From positions 2,976,001 through 3,040,000 of the forward strand of contig NZ_JADBEJ010000005.1 of the NCBI RefSeq assembly GCF_014873915.1: a stretch of 64,000 bases of DNA, in the 5' to 3' direction. This document shows positions 33,171 through 41,006 of the stretch, in pieces. The translations under genes were made by a program, and so were the position numbers. How positions within the stretch are numbered: position 1 is the stretch's first letter; each line of letters starts with the position of its first letter. This stretch comes from Amycolatopsis roodepoortensis. GTDB lineage: Bacteria; Actinomycetota; Actinomycetes; Mycobacteriales; Pseudonocardiaceae. Below the pieces are notes generated by a model that worked only from the letters and a program-made list of their open reading frames with translations, did no database searches and was not told where the DNA came from.

Positions 33171-34384
33171 CGCGAGCCCACCGCGAAACCGTCCACCTTG
33201 CCGATCACGTCCGCGCCGTAGATGCGCAAAGCCTGCTGCAGCGCGAATTCCGCGATGTACCGGCGGAATTCCTCAGGTGGTTCCTCGGCCAGGTTCAGCA
33301 TGCGCCGGTTGGCGACCACGGCTTCCCCGTCGAACCGGGCGAGCGCGCCGTCGATCGCCGCGTCCAGCTCCTCCGGCGCGACGACCTCGTCGACGATCGA
33401 CCGCGCGTCCGGCTCGCCCGCCTGGAGCTTGCGGCCACCGAGGATCACCTGGCGGGCCACCCGTGGTCCGGCGATGCGGGAAAGCCGGAAGTTCGAGACC
33501 CCGGGGATGATCCCCTCCTTCGCCGCAGGAAGGCTGAGGTACGCGTCGGACGCCGCCAGCACGTGGTCGAAGACCAGCAGCAACTGGGTTCCGCCGCCGA
33601 TGGCGAAGGAATCGACGGCCGCCATCCACGGCTTGTCGGTGAACCTGGAGTGCCAAGAATCGTCCGTCAGCAGACCGCGGAAGATCTTCTGGATGTAGCC
33701 CGTTTCCCGCCGCAGCAGGAAATCCACGAGCGGGATCTCGCCCGCGCTGAGCTTCTTCAGGTTGATCCCCGCACAGAACACGCGGCGCCCCAGGTAGCGG
33801 GGGTGGCTCATCACCCCGCCCCGCACCAGTCCCATCCGGACGGACGGATCGAGCAGCGTCAGATCGACCGCCGTCTCCATGTCGTCGACTTGCTGAGCGT
33901 CCTCGGCGTTCAGGCAGTCGTCGCGGCACAGGGTCAGATGCGCGACGCCGTTGCGGCGTTCCAGCCGGACGGCCTCCATCTCCACCACACCGGTCTCGAG
34001 GAATTCGGGCAGCAGCCGCTGTGCCCTGGCGGAGGGCCGGAGCATGGCGTCGAGCAGATGCGGACCGGCCTTCGGCGCGCGCAGGATCCCGCGCAGGAAG
34101 ATGCCCTGGTCGATCTCGCGACCTTCCTTCTCCGCCTGCGGACGCGACCGCTCGGCCGCCATCTGCTGCTCCGAGGGCACCAGACCGGGGAAGGCGAGCG
34201 CGGCGGCGCGGACGAGTTCGTCGAGGCGCAGGTACCGCGTCCGGCCGTCGGTCAGTTCGGCGTAGATCTCTTCGGCGTGCGCCTCGACGAAGGCCGTGCG
34301 CGCCGCCCGGATCTCGTCGTCGACCCGGTGGGACTCGCCCGCCAGGGCCCGGAGATCGAGCCCTGGCGCGCTGTCCGTCGTCAC
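33167..34384 (-). CDS. dpgC: DpgC, cofactor-free 3,5-dihydroxyphenylacetyl-CoA dioxygenase
   Basis: 405 residues from a GTG at 34384 that overlaps the dpgB stop (GTGA). An N-terminal helical region (EIYAELTDGRTRYLRLDELVRAA) precedes a crotonase-fold core with VEMEAVRLERRNGVAHLTLCRDDCLNAEDAQQ, RRVFCAGINLKKLSAG and FAIGGGTQLLLVFDHVLAASDAY. DpgC converts 3,5-dihydroxyphenylacetyl-CoA to the glyoxylate using O2 without metal or flavin. HpgT then transaminates the product to Dpg. The sequence is close to full length relative to glycopeptide-cluster homologues, which tend to be slightly longer. Confidence 0.92.
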   Translation of the reverse strand: MTTDSAPGLDLRALAGESHRVDDEIRAARTAFVEAHAEEIYAELTDGRTRYLRLDELVRAAALAFPGLVPSEQQMAAERSRPQAEKEGREIDQGIFLRGILRAPKAGPHLLDAMLRPSARAQRLLPEFLETGVVEMEAVRLERRNGVAHLTLCRDDCLNAEDAQQVDDMETAVDLTLLDPSVRMGLVRGGVMSHPRYLGRRVFCAGINLKKLSAGEIPLVDFLLRRETGYIQKIFRGLLTDDSWHSRFTDKPWMAAVDSFAIGGGTQLLLVFDHVLAASDAYLSLPAAKEGIIPGVSNFRLSRIAGPRVARQVILGGRKLQAGEPDARSIVDEVVAPEELDAAIDGALARFDGEAVVANRRMLNLAEEPPEEFRRYIAEFALQQALRIYGADVIGKVDGFAVGSR

Positions 34385-35043
34385 GATTTGGCTTCCCGCC
34401 GCAGGGCCCGGTCGGCCGCGGCCAGGTGGGAGCCGAGCGCCTCCTCGAAGGCGGTGGAGCCCGCTTCGAAGATCAGCTGACGCCGGATCGCCGCCTCGGC
34501 ACCGTCCAGTACACCGTCCAAAGAGGACAGGGTCGCGGCCGGGTCGTCGGACACCTCGTCGATCAGGTCGAGGGCGAGAGCGCGGTCGGTCCCGATCGGG
34601 GTGCCGAGCAGTACGGCCCGCCGGATGCCCGCCGCGCCGGCCTGTTTGGTGAGCCGGTACAGGCTCATGCCGGGCCAGGTGCCGCCACCCGCCCAGGCGA
34701 GCCGCAGGGTGGTGCCCGGCTCGGCGATCCGGATGTCGGCGGCGAGCAGGAGATCCAGTGCCATCCCGGCGCATTCGCCCGACGCCGCCACGGCCGTGAG
34801 CCTGCCGAGGCGTTCGAACCGGCGCACGGCACGCTCCCATTTGGACACCAGGCCGACCGCGAGTCCCTTCGCCCAGCCGTCCGGCGGGGTACCCGTGACG
34901 TGGATGGTCACCGGCCCCGGCTCACGCTGGTCCTCGGCACGATCACAGAGCGCGGCGATCTCCTCGACGGCCGCCGCGGACAGCGGACGGGAGCCGTCGA
35001 AACGCAGCACCAGGTCGCCGTTGTTCTCATTACGCGTCACCAT
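34381..35043 (-). CDS. dpgB: DpgB, crotonase-like Dpg synthesis protein
   Basis: 220 residues, a short crotonase-fold protein: NENNGDLVLRFDGSRPLSAAAVEEIAALC, then AVAASGECAGMALDLLLAADIRIAEPGTTLRLAW. It lacks a full set of hydratase catalytic residues and boosts DpgA turnover by aiding dehydration of the tetraketide product. Its ATG overlaps the dpgA stop by seven bases and its own stop overlaps the dpgC GTG. Confidence 0.9.
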   Translation of the reverse strand: MVTRNENNGDLVLRFDGSRPLSAAAVEEIAALCDRAEDQREPGPVTIHVTGTPPDGWAKGLAVGLVSKWERAVRRFERLGRLTAVAASGECAGMALDLLLAADIRIAEPGTTLRLAWAGGGTWPGMSLYRLTKQAGAAGIRRAVLLGTPIGTDRALALDLIDEVSDDPAATLSSLDGVLDGAEAAIRRQLIFEAGSTAFEEALGSHLAAADRALRREAKS

Positions 35044-36155
35044 TGAATAAGCGCCATTTCGATTGTGGAGCCAGGCCCCATGGTCATGAGCACGCCGTAG
35101 TCCCCCGGGCGGGCGACGTCTTCGTCGGCGAGCCGCTCGTAGGAGAAGAGGAAGGAGCCGCTGGAAAGGTTCCCGTAGTCGCGGAGCACCCCGGTGGTGT
35201 GGCGGACGTCGTACCGGCTCAGGCCGAGGTTGACGACGACCGCGTCGATCACCTTCTTCCCGCCGGAATGCACCAGCCAGTGGCCGATGTCGCTGCGGCG
35301 CAGACCCGTCCCGGACAGGAGCCGGTCGATGACGATTTCGGCGTGCGCCCCGACCACGTAGGGAATCTGCGGGTCGAGGAAGAAACTGAACCGGTCCTGG
35401 TCACGGTCCCAGTCGTAGCGCATCGCGTCGACCGCGTCGGTGATGATGTAGCTGGCGAATTTCAGGACGCGCGGACCCGGCACGCGCCCGTCCCCGGAAA
35501 CGAGCGCGAGCGCCGCGGATCCGTCGCCGAAAAGACTGTTGACCACCGCGGTCCGCATCGTGCCGTCCAGGGCGTAGGCGGCGGAGCACGCCTCGCTGCA
35601 CAGGACGACGCCGAGTTCGCCAGGGTGCGCCGCGGACCAGCCCGCGACCACGTTGAGCGCGTTGAGACCGGCGTTGCAGCCCATACCCACGATGTCCGAC
35701 CGGCTGCAGTGCGGGTCGATGCCCAGCTCGCGGATGATCAGCGCGCTGAGGCCGGGGGTGAGGAATCCGGTCGAGGTGACACAGCACAGGTGACGCAGAT
35801 CCGAAAGCGTCGCTCCCGCCGACTTCAGGCAGGCTTCGAGCGCGCGGCAGCCCATTTCGACGGCGATCTTCTTGTGTTTGTCGAGCAGGTCGCCCTGCGG
35901 TTCGGCCGCGCGGGCGCCGCCGCGCTCTTCCGGCGGCAGGGTGAGGAAACGCCGTTCGATGGCGCTGTTCAGGAAGACCGAGCGGATCTTCGGGTCTTCG
36001 ATGCCGAGGATTTCGAGCAGTTCGGCCTGCGAGTAGGACGCCGAGGAGACCGCGGTCCCCACGCCGGCGAACCGGGTGATCTCGGTGAGTCCGGTGAGGA
36101 CGGAAAGGTCTTCGGCCGGTTCGATGATGGTAGTCATCGGTACATCCACCCCCAT
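35037..36155 (-). CDS. dpgA: DpgA, type III polyketide synthase
   Basis: 372 residues from the ATG at 36155. This start places the catalytic cysteine in VGMGCNAGLNALN at position 160, the number known for glycopeptide-cluster DpgA; a second ATG six codons in is an alternative with better upstream purines. Other chalcone-synthase-fold features are GLSALIIRELGIDPHC, FASYIITDAVDAM, HWLVHSGGKKVIDAV (catalytic His) and LRDYGNLSSGSFLF (catalytic Asn). It condenses four malonyl-CoA into 3,5-dihydroxyphenylacetyl-CoA. It is the first gene of the dpgABCD unit. Confidence 0.93.
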   Translation of the reverse strand: MGVDVPMTTIIEPAEDLSVLTGLTEITRFAGVGTAVSSASYSQAELLEILGIEDPKIRSVFLNSAIERRFLTLPPEERGGARAAEPQGDLLDKHKKIAVEMGCRALEACLKSAGATLSDLRHLCCVTSTGFLTPGLSALIIRELGIDPHCSRSDIVGMGCNAGLNALNVVAGWSAAHPGELGVVLCSEACSAAYALDGTMRTAVVNSLFGDGSAALALVSGDGRVPGPRVLKFASYIITDAVDAMRYDWDRDQDRFSFFLDPQIPYVVGAHAEIVIDRLLSGTGLRRSDIGHWLVHSGGKKVIDAVVVNLGLSRYDVRHTTGVLRDYGNLSSGSFLFSYERLADEDVARPGDYGVLMTMGPGSTIEMALIQW

Positions 36156-36240
36156 GTTCTGAGCTTGCTCCGAAGCAGCTGCTTGACCTGCGCAGCGGGC
36201 ATTGGTCTCACCTTTCGCGGATCTCAGTGGACAATTCCGA

Positions 36241-36270
36241 AATTAGGCTTCGGTGATCTCGATGGTCAAC
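36241..36270 (-). promoter_or_regulatory. Candidate dpgA promoter
   Basis: On the minus strand TTGACC (36265-36270) is followed after 18 bases by TAATTT (36241-36246), about 85 bases before the dpgA ATG. The -35 box is good and the -10 box weak. The dyad CCGAA-N7-TTCGG at 36238-36254 overlaps the -10 side and could bind a regulator. Confidence 0.35.
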
Positions 36271-36324
36271 GCGTCCAAGGCTTTTTCGCACCGGAAACCG
36301 TTAGCGGCTCACGATTCGGGACAT

Positions 36325-36377
36325 GTCGCGAAAGCCACTTTCGGGACATCAGGCGTCCCGAAAGTGGCTTTCGCGAC
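36325..36377. repeat. Family A nested palindrome, copy 4
   Basis: Perfect 23-base arms (36325-36347 and 36355-36377) around the loop ATCAGGC. It lies inside the cluster between the stop of the GT39 gene and the dpgA promoter region, and would separate the two transcription units. Confidence 0.92.
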
Positions 36378-36413
36378 ACTCGGGGCGACTGTCTCAAGTG
36401 GACCGACAGCGCG

Positions 36414-38132
36414 TCACGGGCGGCGGTAGATCGTCATGGAGTGACCCACCCGCTCCACCGGCGTGCTCCCGGCGATCAACGCCTCCAGATCCCCGGTGGC
36501 GCCGCCTCCGCCGGTGCCGCCACCGCCCATCGGGTCGGAGAAAGCCCCCAGGACCGCGGAATCCGACACGGCGAGCACCCCGTGCACCTGGTCCGCGGGC
36601 ACCGTGAGCGGGTCGGCGGCGTCGATGCCGTAGTGGGACGGCAGACCACTCCCCTGATAGACGAGCCAGGTGCGTTCACCCGCGTAGCCCTTCTTCAGGC
36701 GGTCCGCCAGGCGGCCCAGGTCCTGTCCCCAGTCGACGTTCGAATCCAGCAGGTACCGGTGGGTGTTCTCCGGCCCGCCGAACGCCTCGTTGGAGTACGG
36801 GAGGTAGTACGGGAACGTCATCAGCGAACTAACCGCGGCGAAGGCCACGACGGTCACCGCGGCCACCTTCACCCACCGTTTCCGGACGACGAGCACCGCG
36901 GCCGCCGCGACGGCGAGGAACATCGGCGCGAAGGCCAGGTACCGCACGCCGTTGTCGCGGACGATGACCATGGCCGTGGCCATCAGCAGGGCGGTCGGGA
37001 GGAGCACGTACGGCGCGGCCGGGCGCAACCGCCGCACCGACAGCAGCACGGCGGCGCCCGCCAGCCAGATCGCCATCGCGCCCAGCGGCGTCTTCACCAG
37101 CAGCGCGGCAGGCCCGTAGTACCAGAGCGATCCCGTGTAGTGCCTGCCGAACAGGAAGTTGTGCCACACGTGGTCTTCGAGTTCGAACTGGAACCGCATC
37201 CCATCCTTCAACGGCTGAGGGAACGGCAGCCAGTCGACGAGGGTGCGCATTCCGTGGAGCGGCTGCATTCCCGACGGCGTCTCCCAGTGCAGCCGCGGAT
37301 CCACGACGAGGTAGGAGGCCCACACGACGGCGATCGCGATCAGCGCCATCCCGGCGGCCGCCAGCACACCCCGCCCGATCAGCAGCGCCGGGGACTTCAG
37401 GTCGAGACCGCGGGCGCGGCGGGCGTGCCAGACGGACAGCACGGCAAGCGGGATCAGCACCGGGACCGCCACCAGGGAAAGCACTTTCGTGGCCGTGGCC
37501 GCGCCGAGCGCGAGCCCGGCGAGCGGGAGGTAGAGACCGGGGCGGCGCCGGGCTCGCCACACAAGCCAGACCGACGTCAGCAGGAACCCGGCCACCGGCA
37601 CGTCGAGCGTCGCCAGCGAGCCGTGCGCGATGACGTCGGGCGAGAAGGTGAACAGAGTGAGCGCCAGCAGCCCGCCGGCGCGGCCGGCCAGATCGGCCGC
37701 GAACGCGAAGACGACCAGCCCGAACAGCAACGTCAGCAGGATCACGGGCAGCCGCGCGAACAGCATCAGCCGTTCCGGATCGTTGCCCGCCTCGTAGACG
37801 ACGTGCTTGCCGAGTTCCCACTCGTGGCCGTTGAAGCCGGGAGCGACCTTCGGATCGGTGAGGGCCACCCCGGTCGCGATGACGAGCTTGCCCAGCGGTG
37901 GATGTTCGGGGTTGTACCGCAGGCTGTGCTCTTCGAGGTAGACCACCGCGGTGCCGACGTAGACCGGCTCGTCGATGGTCGGGGACTGTTCCACGGCGGT
38001 CGTGATCATCGCGATCGCCATCTGCGTGAGCAGGGCGATCACGGCGCCCGCGAGCAACCATCGCTGGTGCCGCCGCACCCAGGCGATCCACTTCGAAGTG
38101 TCCATTGACGGCTGAAGGCCATCGGTCGTCAA
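36414..38132 (-). CDS. GT39 membrane glycosyltransferase (mannosyltransferase candidate)
   Basis: 572 residues from a TTG at 38132 with GGAAGGA eight bases upstream; an ATG nine codons later is possible. The membrane segment LLAGAVIALLTQMAIAMI is followed by the acidic loop VEQSPTIDEPVYVGTAVVYL and RYNPEHPPLGKLV, the hallmarks of protein-O-mannosyltransferase-like (PMT/ArnT) enzymes. About ten further helices follow, and a periplasmic C-terminal domain with TIDE-linked sugar-binding residues (YLLDSNVDWGQDL). It uses a polyprenyl-phosphate sugar outside the membrane. Ristocetin carries mannose on residue 7, so attachment of that mannose is a reasonable assignment, shared with the second GT39 gene. 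Confidence 0.8.
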   Translation of the reverse strand: MTTDGLQPSMDTSKWIAWVRRHQRWLLAGAVIALLTQMAIAMITTAVEQSPTIDEPVYVGTAVVYLEEHSLRYNPEHPPLGKLVIATGVALTDPKVAPGFNGHEWELGKHVVYEAGNDPERLMLFARLPVILLTLLFGLVVFAFAADLAGRAGGLLALTLFTFSPDVIAHGSLATLDVPVAGFLLTSVWLVWRARRRPGLYLPLAGLALGAATATKVLSLVAVPVLIPLAVLSVWHARRARGLDLKSPALLIGRGVLAAAGMALIAIAVVWASYLVVDPRLHWETPSGMQPLHGMRTLVDWLPFPQPLKDGMRFQFELEDHVWHNFLFGRHYTGSLWYYGPAALLVKTPLGAMAIWLAGAAVLLSVRRLRPAAPYVLLPTALLMATAMVIVRDNGVRYLAFAPMFLAVAAAAVLVVRKRWVKVAAVTVVAFAAVSSLMTFPYYLPYSNEAFGGPENTHRYLLDSNVDWGQDLGRLADRLKKGYAGERTWLVYQGSGLPSHYGIDAADPLTVPADQVHGVLAVSDSAVLGAFSDPMGGGGTGGGGATGDLEALIAGSTPVERVGHSMTIYRRP

Positions 38133-38210
38133 GTTCGGCGTCCTTCCCCCGGCGGGCCGGTCGCCCGGCCCGCCCTGGATAACGATTACCCGGCCGGGCG
38201 CCCGCGCCTT

Positions 38211-38274
38211 CGAGGGCCATCACGGTCGGCGCCGCCGTTCGGGCGGCGCCGAGTCGGGTCCGTGATGGCCCTCG
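38211..38274. repeat. Compound hairpin between evaD and GT39 genes
   Basis: CGAGGGCCATCACGG (38211-38225) pairs with CCGTGATGGCCCTCG (38260-38274); inside, TCGGCGCCGCC (38226-38236) pairs with GGCGGCGCCGA (38242-38252). The result is a two-tier stem of 26 paired bases, probably a terminator after evaD. Confidence 0.8.
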
Positions 38275-38300
38275 TCGGCCGGGCGTGGATAAAGAGAAAG

Positions 38301-38918
38301 TCAGACGGAGAGCGGAAGAACGGACAGCCGCCGTTCGATCTCCAGGCTGGCGTTGTAGTCGGGGAGCATCCCCTGCTCCTCCGCCTCGGAGAGGGTGAGG
38401 GCCGCCGTGTCCCGTTCGGACAGGATCGGCACGACGTCGGTGTCGATCGGCAGGCCCAGCGCGGGGTCCAGCGGCGAGAGGGCGAGCTCGTTCTCCGCCA
38501 CGTAGGGCGAGGAGATCATGTACGACATGACGGTGTCGTCTTCGAGCGCCACGAAGGCGTGGCCGACCCCGACCGGGAAGTACATCGTCCGGAAGTTCTC
38601 CTGGTCCATCAGGACCGCGTCCCATTTGCCGAACGTCGGCGAGCCGACCCTGATGTCGACCACGATGTCCAGGGCCTTGCCGCGGGGGCAGTAGACGTAC
38701 TTCGCGGTGCCCGGCGGGGTCACGGTGTAGTGGATACCCCGCACCACACCGCGTTTCGACCGGCTGTGGTTCGTCTGCGCCACCGGGAAGAGCGGGCCGC
38801 CGTGGGCCTCGATGAACGCCTCCTCCTGGTACGGCGACACGAACAGGCCCCGGTCGTCGGGGAAGACGCGCGGGGTGAACTCGAGCGCGCCTTCGACGGC
38901 GAGTTTGCGTGCTTGCAC
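38301..38918 (-). CDS. evaD: dTDP-4-keto-6-deoxyhexose epimerase (EvaD-like)
   Basis: 205 residues from a GTG at 38918 with CAGGAG upstream. RmlC-like cupin motifs are VFPDDRGLFVSPYQEEAF, TNHSRSKRGVVRGIHYTV with the catalytic His, and MYFPVGVGHAFVALEDDTVMSY. In the dTDP-L-epivancosamine pathway EvaD epimerises C5 of the 4-keto sugar. In this four-gene set it should invert C5 to give an L-sugar. It is the last gene of the evaA-evaE-evaB-evaD string. Confidence 0.88.
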   Translation of the reverse strand: MQARKLAVEGALEFTPRVFPDDRGLFVSPYQEEAFIEAHGGPLFPVAQTNHSRSKRGVVRGIHYTVTPPGTAKYVYCPRGKALDIVVDIRVGSPTFGKWDAVLMDQENFRTMYFPVGVGHAFVALEDDTVMSYMISSPYVAENELALSPLDPALGLPIDTDVVPILSERDTAALTLSEAEEQGMLPDYNASLEIERRLSVLPLSV

Positions 38919-38933
38919 GGTTTGCTCCTGTGG

Positions 38934-40043
38934 TCAGAGGGTGGACAGCACTTCGCGGACCGCGTGGACGACCTTGTCCTGCAGGTCGGGCGAGAGCGCG
39001 GGGTACATCGGCAGCGAGAAGATCTCGCCCGCCAGCTTCTCGGTGACCGGGAGCGAACCCTTCTCGTAGCCGAGGTGGGCGAACCCGGTCATGGTGTGCA
39101 CCGGCCACGGGTAGCTGATGTTCAGGTGGATGTCGTAGGCCTTGAGGCGTTCGAGGATCTCGTCGCGGCGCGGGTGCCGCACGACGTACACGTAGTACAC
39201 GTGCTCGTTGCCGGGGACGGTCTTCGGCAGCTTCAGGTCGGTGTCGCCGAGGGCGTCGACATAGCGCTGGGCGACCGCCCGGCGTCCTGCCGTGTAGGCG
39301 TCGAGCCGCCTGAGCTTGCGCCGCAGGATCTCGGCCTGGACCTCGTCCAACCGGCTGTTGTGGGCAGGCGTCTCGACCGTGTAGTAGCGCTCCTCCATGC
39401 CGTAGTAGCGCAGCCGGCGCAGTTTCGCGGCCACGTTCTCGTCGGAGGTGATGGCCGCGCCGCCGTCGCCGTACGCGCCGAGCACCTTGGTGGGATAGAA
39501 GGAGAACGCGGCCGCGTCGCCGGTCGTGCCCGCGATCGTGCCGTTCTGCCGGGCGCCGTGCGCCTGGGCACAATCCTCCAAAATGGACAGTCCGTGCTTC
39601 GCGGCGAGCGCCTTGAGCGGCGCCATGTCCACGCACTGGCCGTACAGGTGCACGGGCAGCAGGCATTTGGTGCGTTCGGTGATCGCGGCTTCGACCTGGC
39701 CGGTGTCCATCAGGAAGTCGTCCTCGCGGACGTCGACGAAGACCGGGGTGGCGCCGGTACCGTCGATGGCGACGACGGTCGGGGCGGCGGTGTTCGACAC
39801 CGTGATGACCTCGTCGCCGGGGCCGACACCGAGCGCCTGGAGGCCGAGCTTGATCGCGTTCGTCCCGTTGTCGAGACCGACACAGTGGCCGACGCCGTGG
39901 TACGCGGCGAATTCCGATTCGAAGCCGCGCAGGCTCGCGCCGAGCACGAGCTGCCCCGAGTTGAACACCGTTTCGACCGCGTCGAGCAGATCGGCCCGTT
40001 CGGTCTCGTATTCGGCGAGGTAGTCCCATACGCGCGTGGTCAT
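38934..40043 (-). CDS. evaB: Sugar C3 aminotransferase (EvaB-like, DegT/DnrJ/EryC1 family)
   Basis: 369 residues. PLP enzyme of the sugar aminotransferase family: GLDNGTNAIKLGLQALGVGPGDEVITV, HLYGQCVDMAPLKALAAKHGLSILEDCAQAHGA, then FSFYPTKVLGAYGDGGAA with the Schiff-base lysine in YPTKVLG (near residue 188). It installs the 3-amino group on the 3,4-diketo (2,6-dideoxy) intermediate, using glutamate. The gene overlaps the ketoreductase stop by four bases. In a ristosamine pathway this amino group is the only nitrogen of the sugar. Confidence 0.9.
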   Translation of the reverse strand: MTTRVWDYLAEYETERADLLDAVETVFNSGQLVLGASLRGFESEFAAYHGVGHCVGLDNGTNAIKLGLQALGVGPGDEVITVSNTAAPTVVAIDGTGATPVFVDVREDDFLMDTGQVEAAITERTKCLLPVHLYGQCVDMAPLKALAAKHGLSILEDCAQAHGARQNGTIAGTTGDAAAFSFYPTKVLGAYGDGGAAITSDENVAAKLRRLRYYGMEERYYTVETPAHNSRLDEVQAEILRRKLRRLDAYTAGRRAVAQRYVDALGDTDLKLPKTVPGNEHVYYVYVVRHPRRDEILERLKAYDIHLNISYPWPVHTMTGFAHLGYEKGSLPVTEKLAGEIFSLPMYPALSPDLQDKVVHAVREVLSTL

Positions 40044-41005
40044 GTGCGAGCCTTTCCGTGAACTGGGGTGGTCAGCGCGGCGACGGTGCGACGCACTCCT
40101 TCGGGCAGTGAGATCTCCGGGCGCCAGCCGGTGACCGCCCGGAACGGCGTGGAATCGATGGTGACGCTGCGAAGATCCGTCGAGGGCGCGTGCGACGGAG
40201 GCTCGACACAGACGACGTCCACCGGATCGCGCCCGGTGTGCCCGGCCATTTCCTTCGCCACCAGCCGGAAGACGTCGGCCAGCTGGTCTCCCCGGCCGGC
40301 GCCGAGCAGCCAGTGGCCGCCGACCAGCGCGTCCGGGGCGGCCAGCGCGGCGGTGAACGCGGCCGCGATGTCCTCGATGTGGACCAGGTCGCGGCGCACG
40401 GTGCCGTCACCCCAGATGGTGAGGTCGTGCCCGTCGAGCGCGCGGCGCGCCATGGCGGACACGACGCCGCGGTCGGAGTTCGCGCCCTCGGTCAGGGTCT
40501 CGCCGAACACCGTGGGCAGCCGCAGGCTGATCCCGCGCACGCGGCCGTCGGCCGTGGCCTTCTTGAGGACCTGCTCCGCCGCCAGTTTCTGCTGGTCGTA
40601 CGGGGTGCCCGGCTCGTCGGGCTCGCTGCCGTCGATCGGCTCCCGGGGCGGCACCCCGACCTGCGACGCGGCACCGCCGTAGACCACCAGCGGATTCCCG
40701 CTCACGACGTCGACGAGATCGCGCATCACGCCCAGGTTCACGCGTTCGGCTTCTTCGGTCTCGGCGACCCGCCAGCCGCCGTCGGCGAGGAGCAGGTACA
40801 CGATCGCGTCCGAGCCCGCGACCGCTTCGGCCAGCGCGGCGCGGTCGGTCAGGTCGGCGGCGACGACGGTCGTTTCGGCCTGGCCGTCCGGCGGTGTGAG
40901 CTTCCTGCGCGACACCGCTCGCAACCGGATCGGTTGCCGCGCCAGCGCGCGGGTGACGGCCGAGCCGACGAAACCCGACGCCCCGAGGACGGTGATCTGC
41001 TTCAT
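40040..41005 (-). CDS. evaE: NDP-sugar 4-ketoreductase (EvaE-like)
   Basis: 321 residues. NAD(P)-binding Rossmann start MKQITVLGASGFVGSAVTRALAR, then TTVVAADLTDRAALAEAV, and TPYDQQKLAAEQVLKKA with the Tyr-xxx-Lys pair of extended short-chain reductases. It reduces C4 of the activated sugar in the last step before transfer. It begins one base after the evaA stop and overlaps evaB. Stereochemistry at C4 decides between ristosamine-type and epivancosamine-type sugars and cannot be read from sequence alone. Confidence 0.87.
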   Translation of the reverse strand: MKQITVLGASGFVGSAVTRALARQPIRLRAVSRRKLTPPDGQAETTVVAADLTDRAALAEAVAGSDAIVYLLLADGGWRVAETEEAERVNLGVMRDLVDVVSGNPLVVYGGAASQVGVPPREPIDGSEPDEPGTPYDQQKLAAEQVLKKATADGRVRGISLRLPTVFGETLTEGANSDRGVVSAMARRALDGHDLTIWGDGTVRRDLVHIEDIAAAFTAALAAPDALVGGHWLLGAGRGDQLADVFRLVAKEMAGHTGRDPVDVVCVEPPSHAPSTDLRSVTIDSTPFRAVTGWRPEISLPEGVRRTVAALTTPVHGKART

Positions 41006-41006
41006 T

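Noticed and set aside
35043..38108. Open frame of about 1000 codons on the plus strand opposite dpgA and the GT39 gene
   Set aside because: It is the complement of two clear genes, has shadow-type composition (Arg/Gly/Asp/Val-rich) and no domain; it also reads through a palindrome.
36829..40029. 1066-codon minus-strand frame across GT39, evaD and evaB
   Set aside because: It is a frame-shadow of the three real genes; composition is Arg/Pro/Gly-rich without folds.
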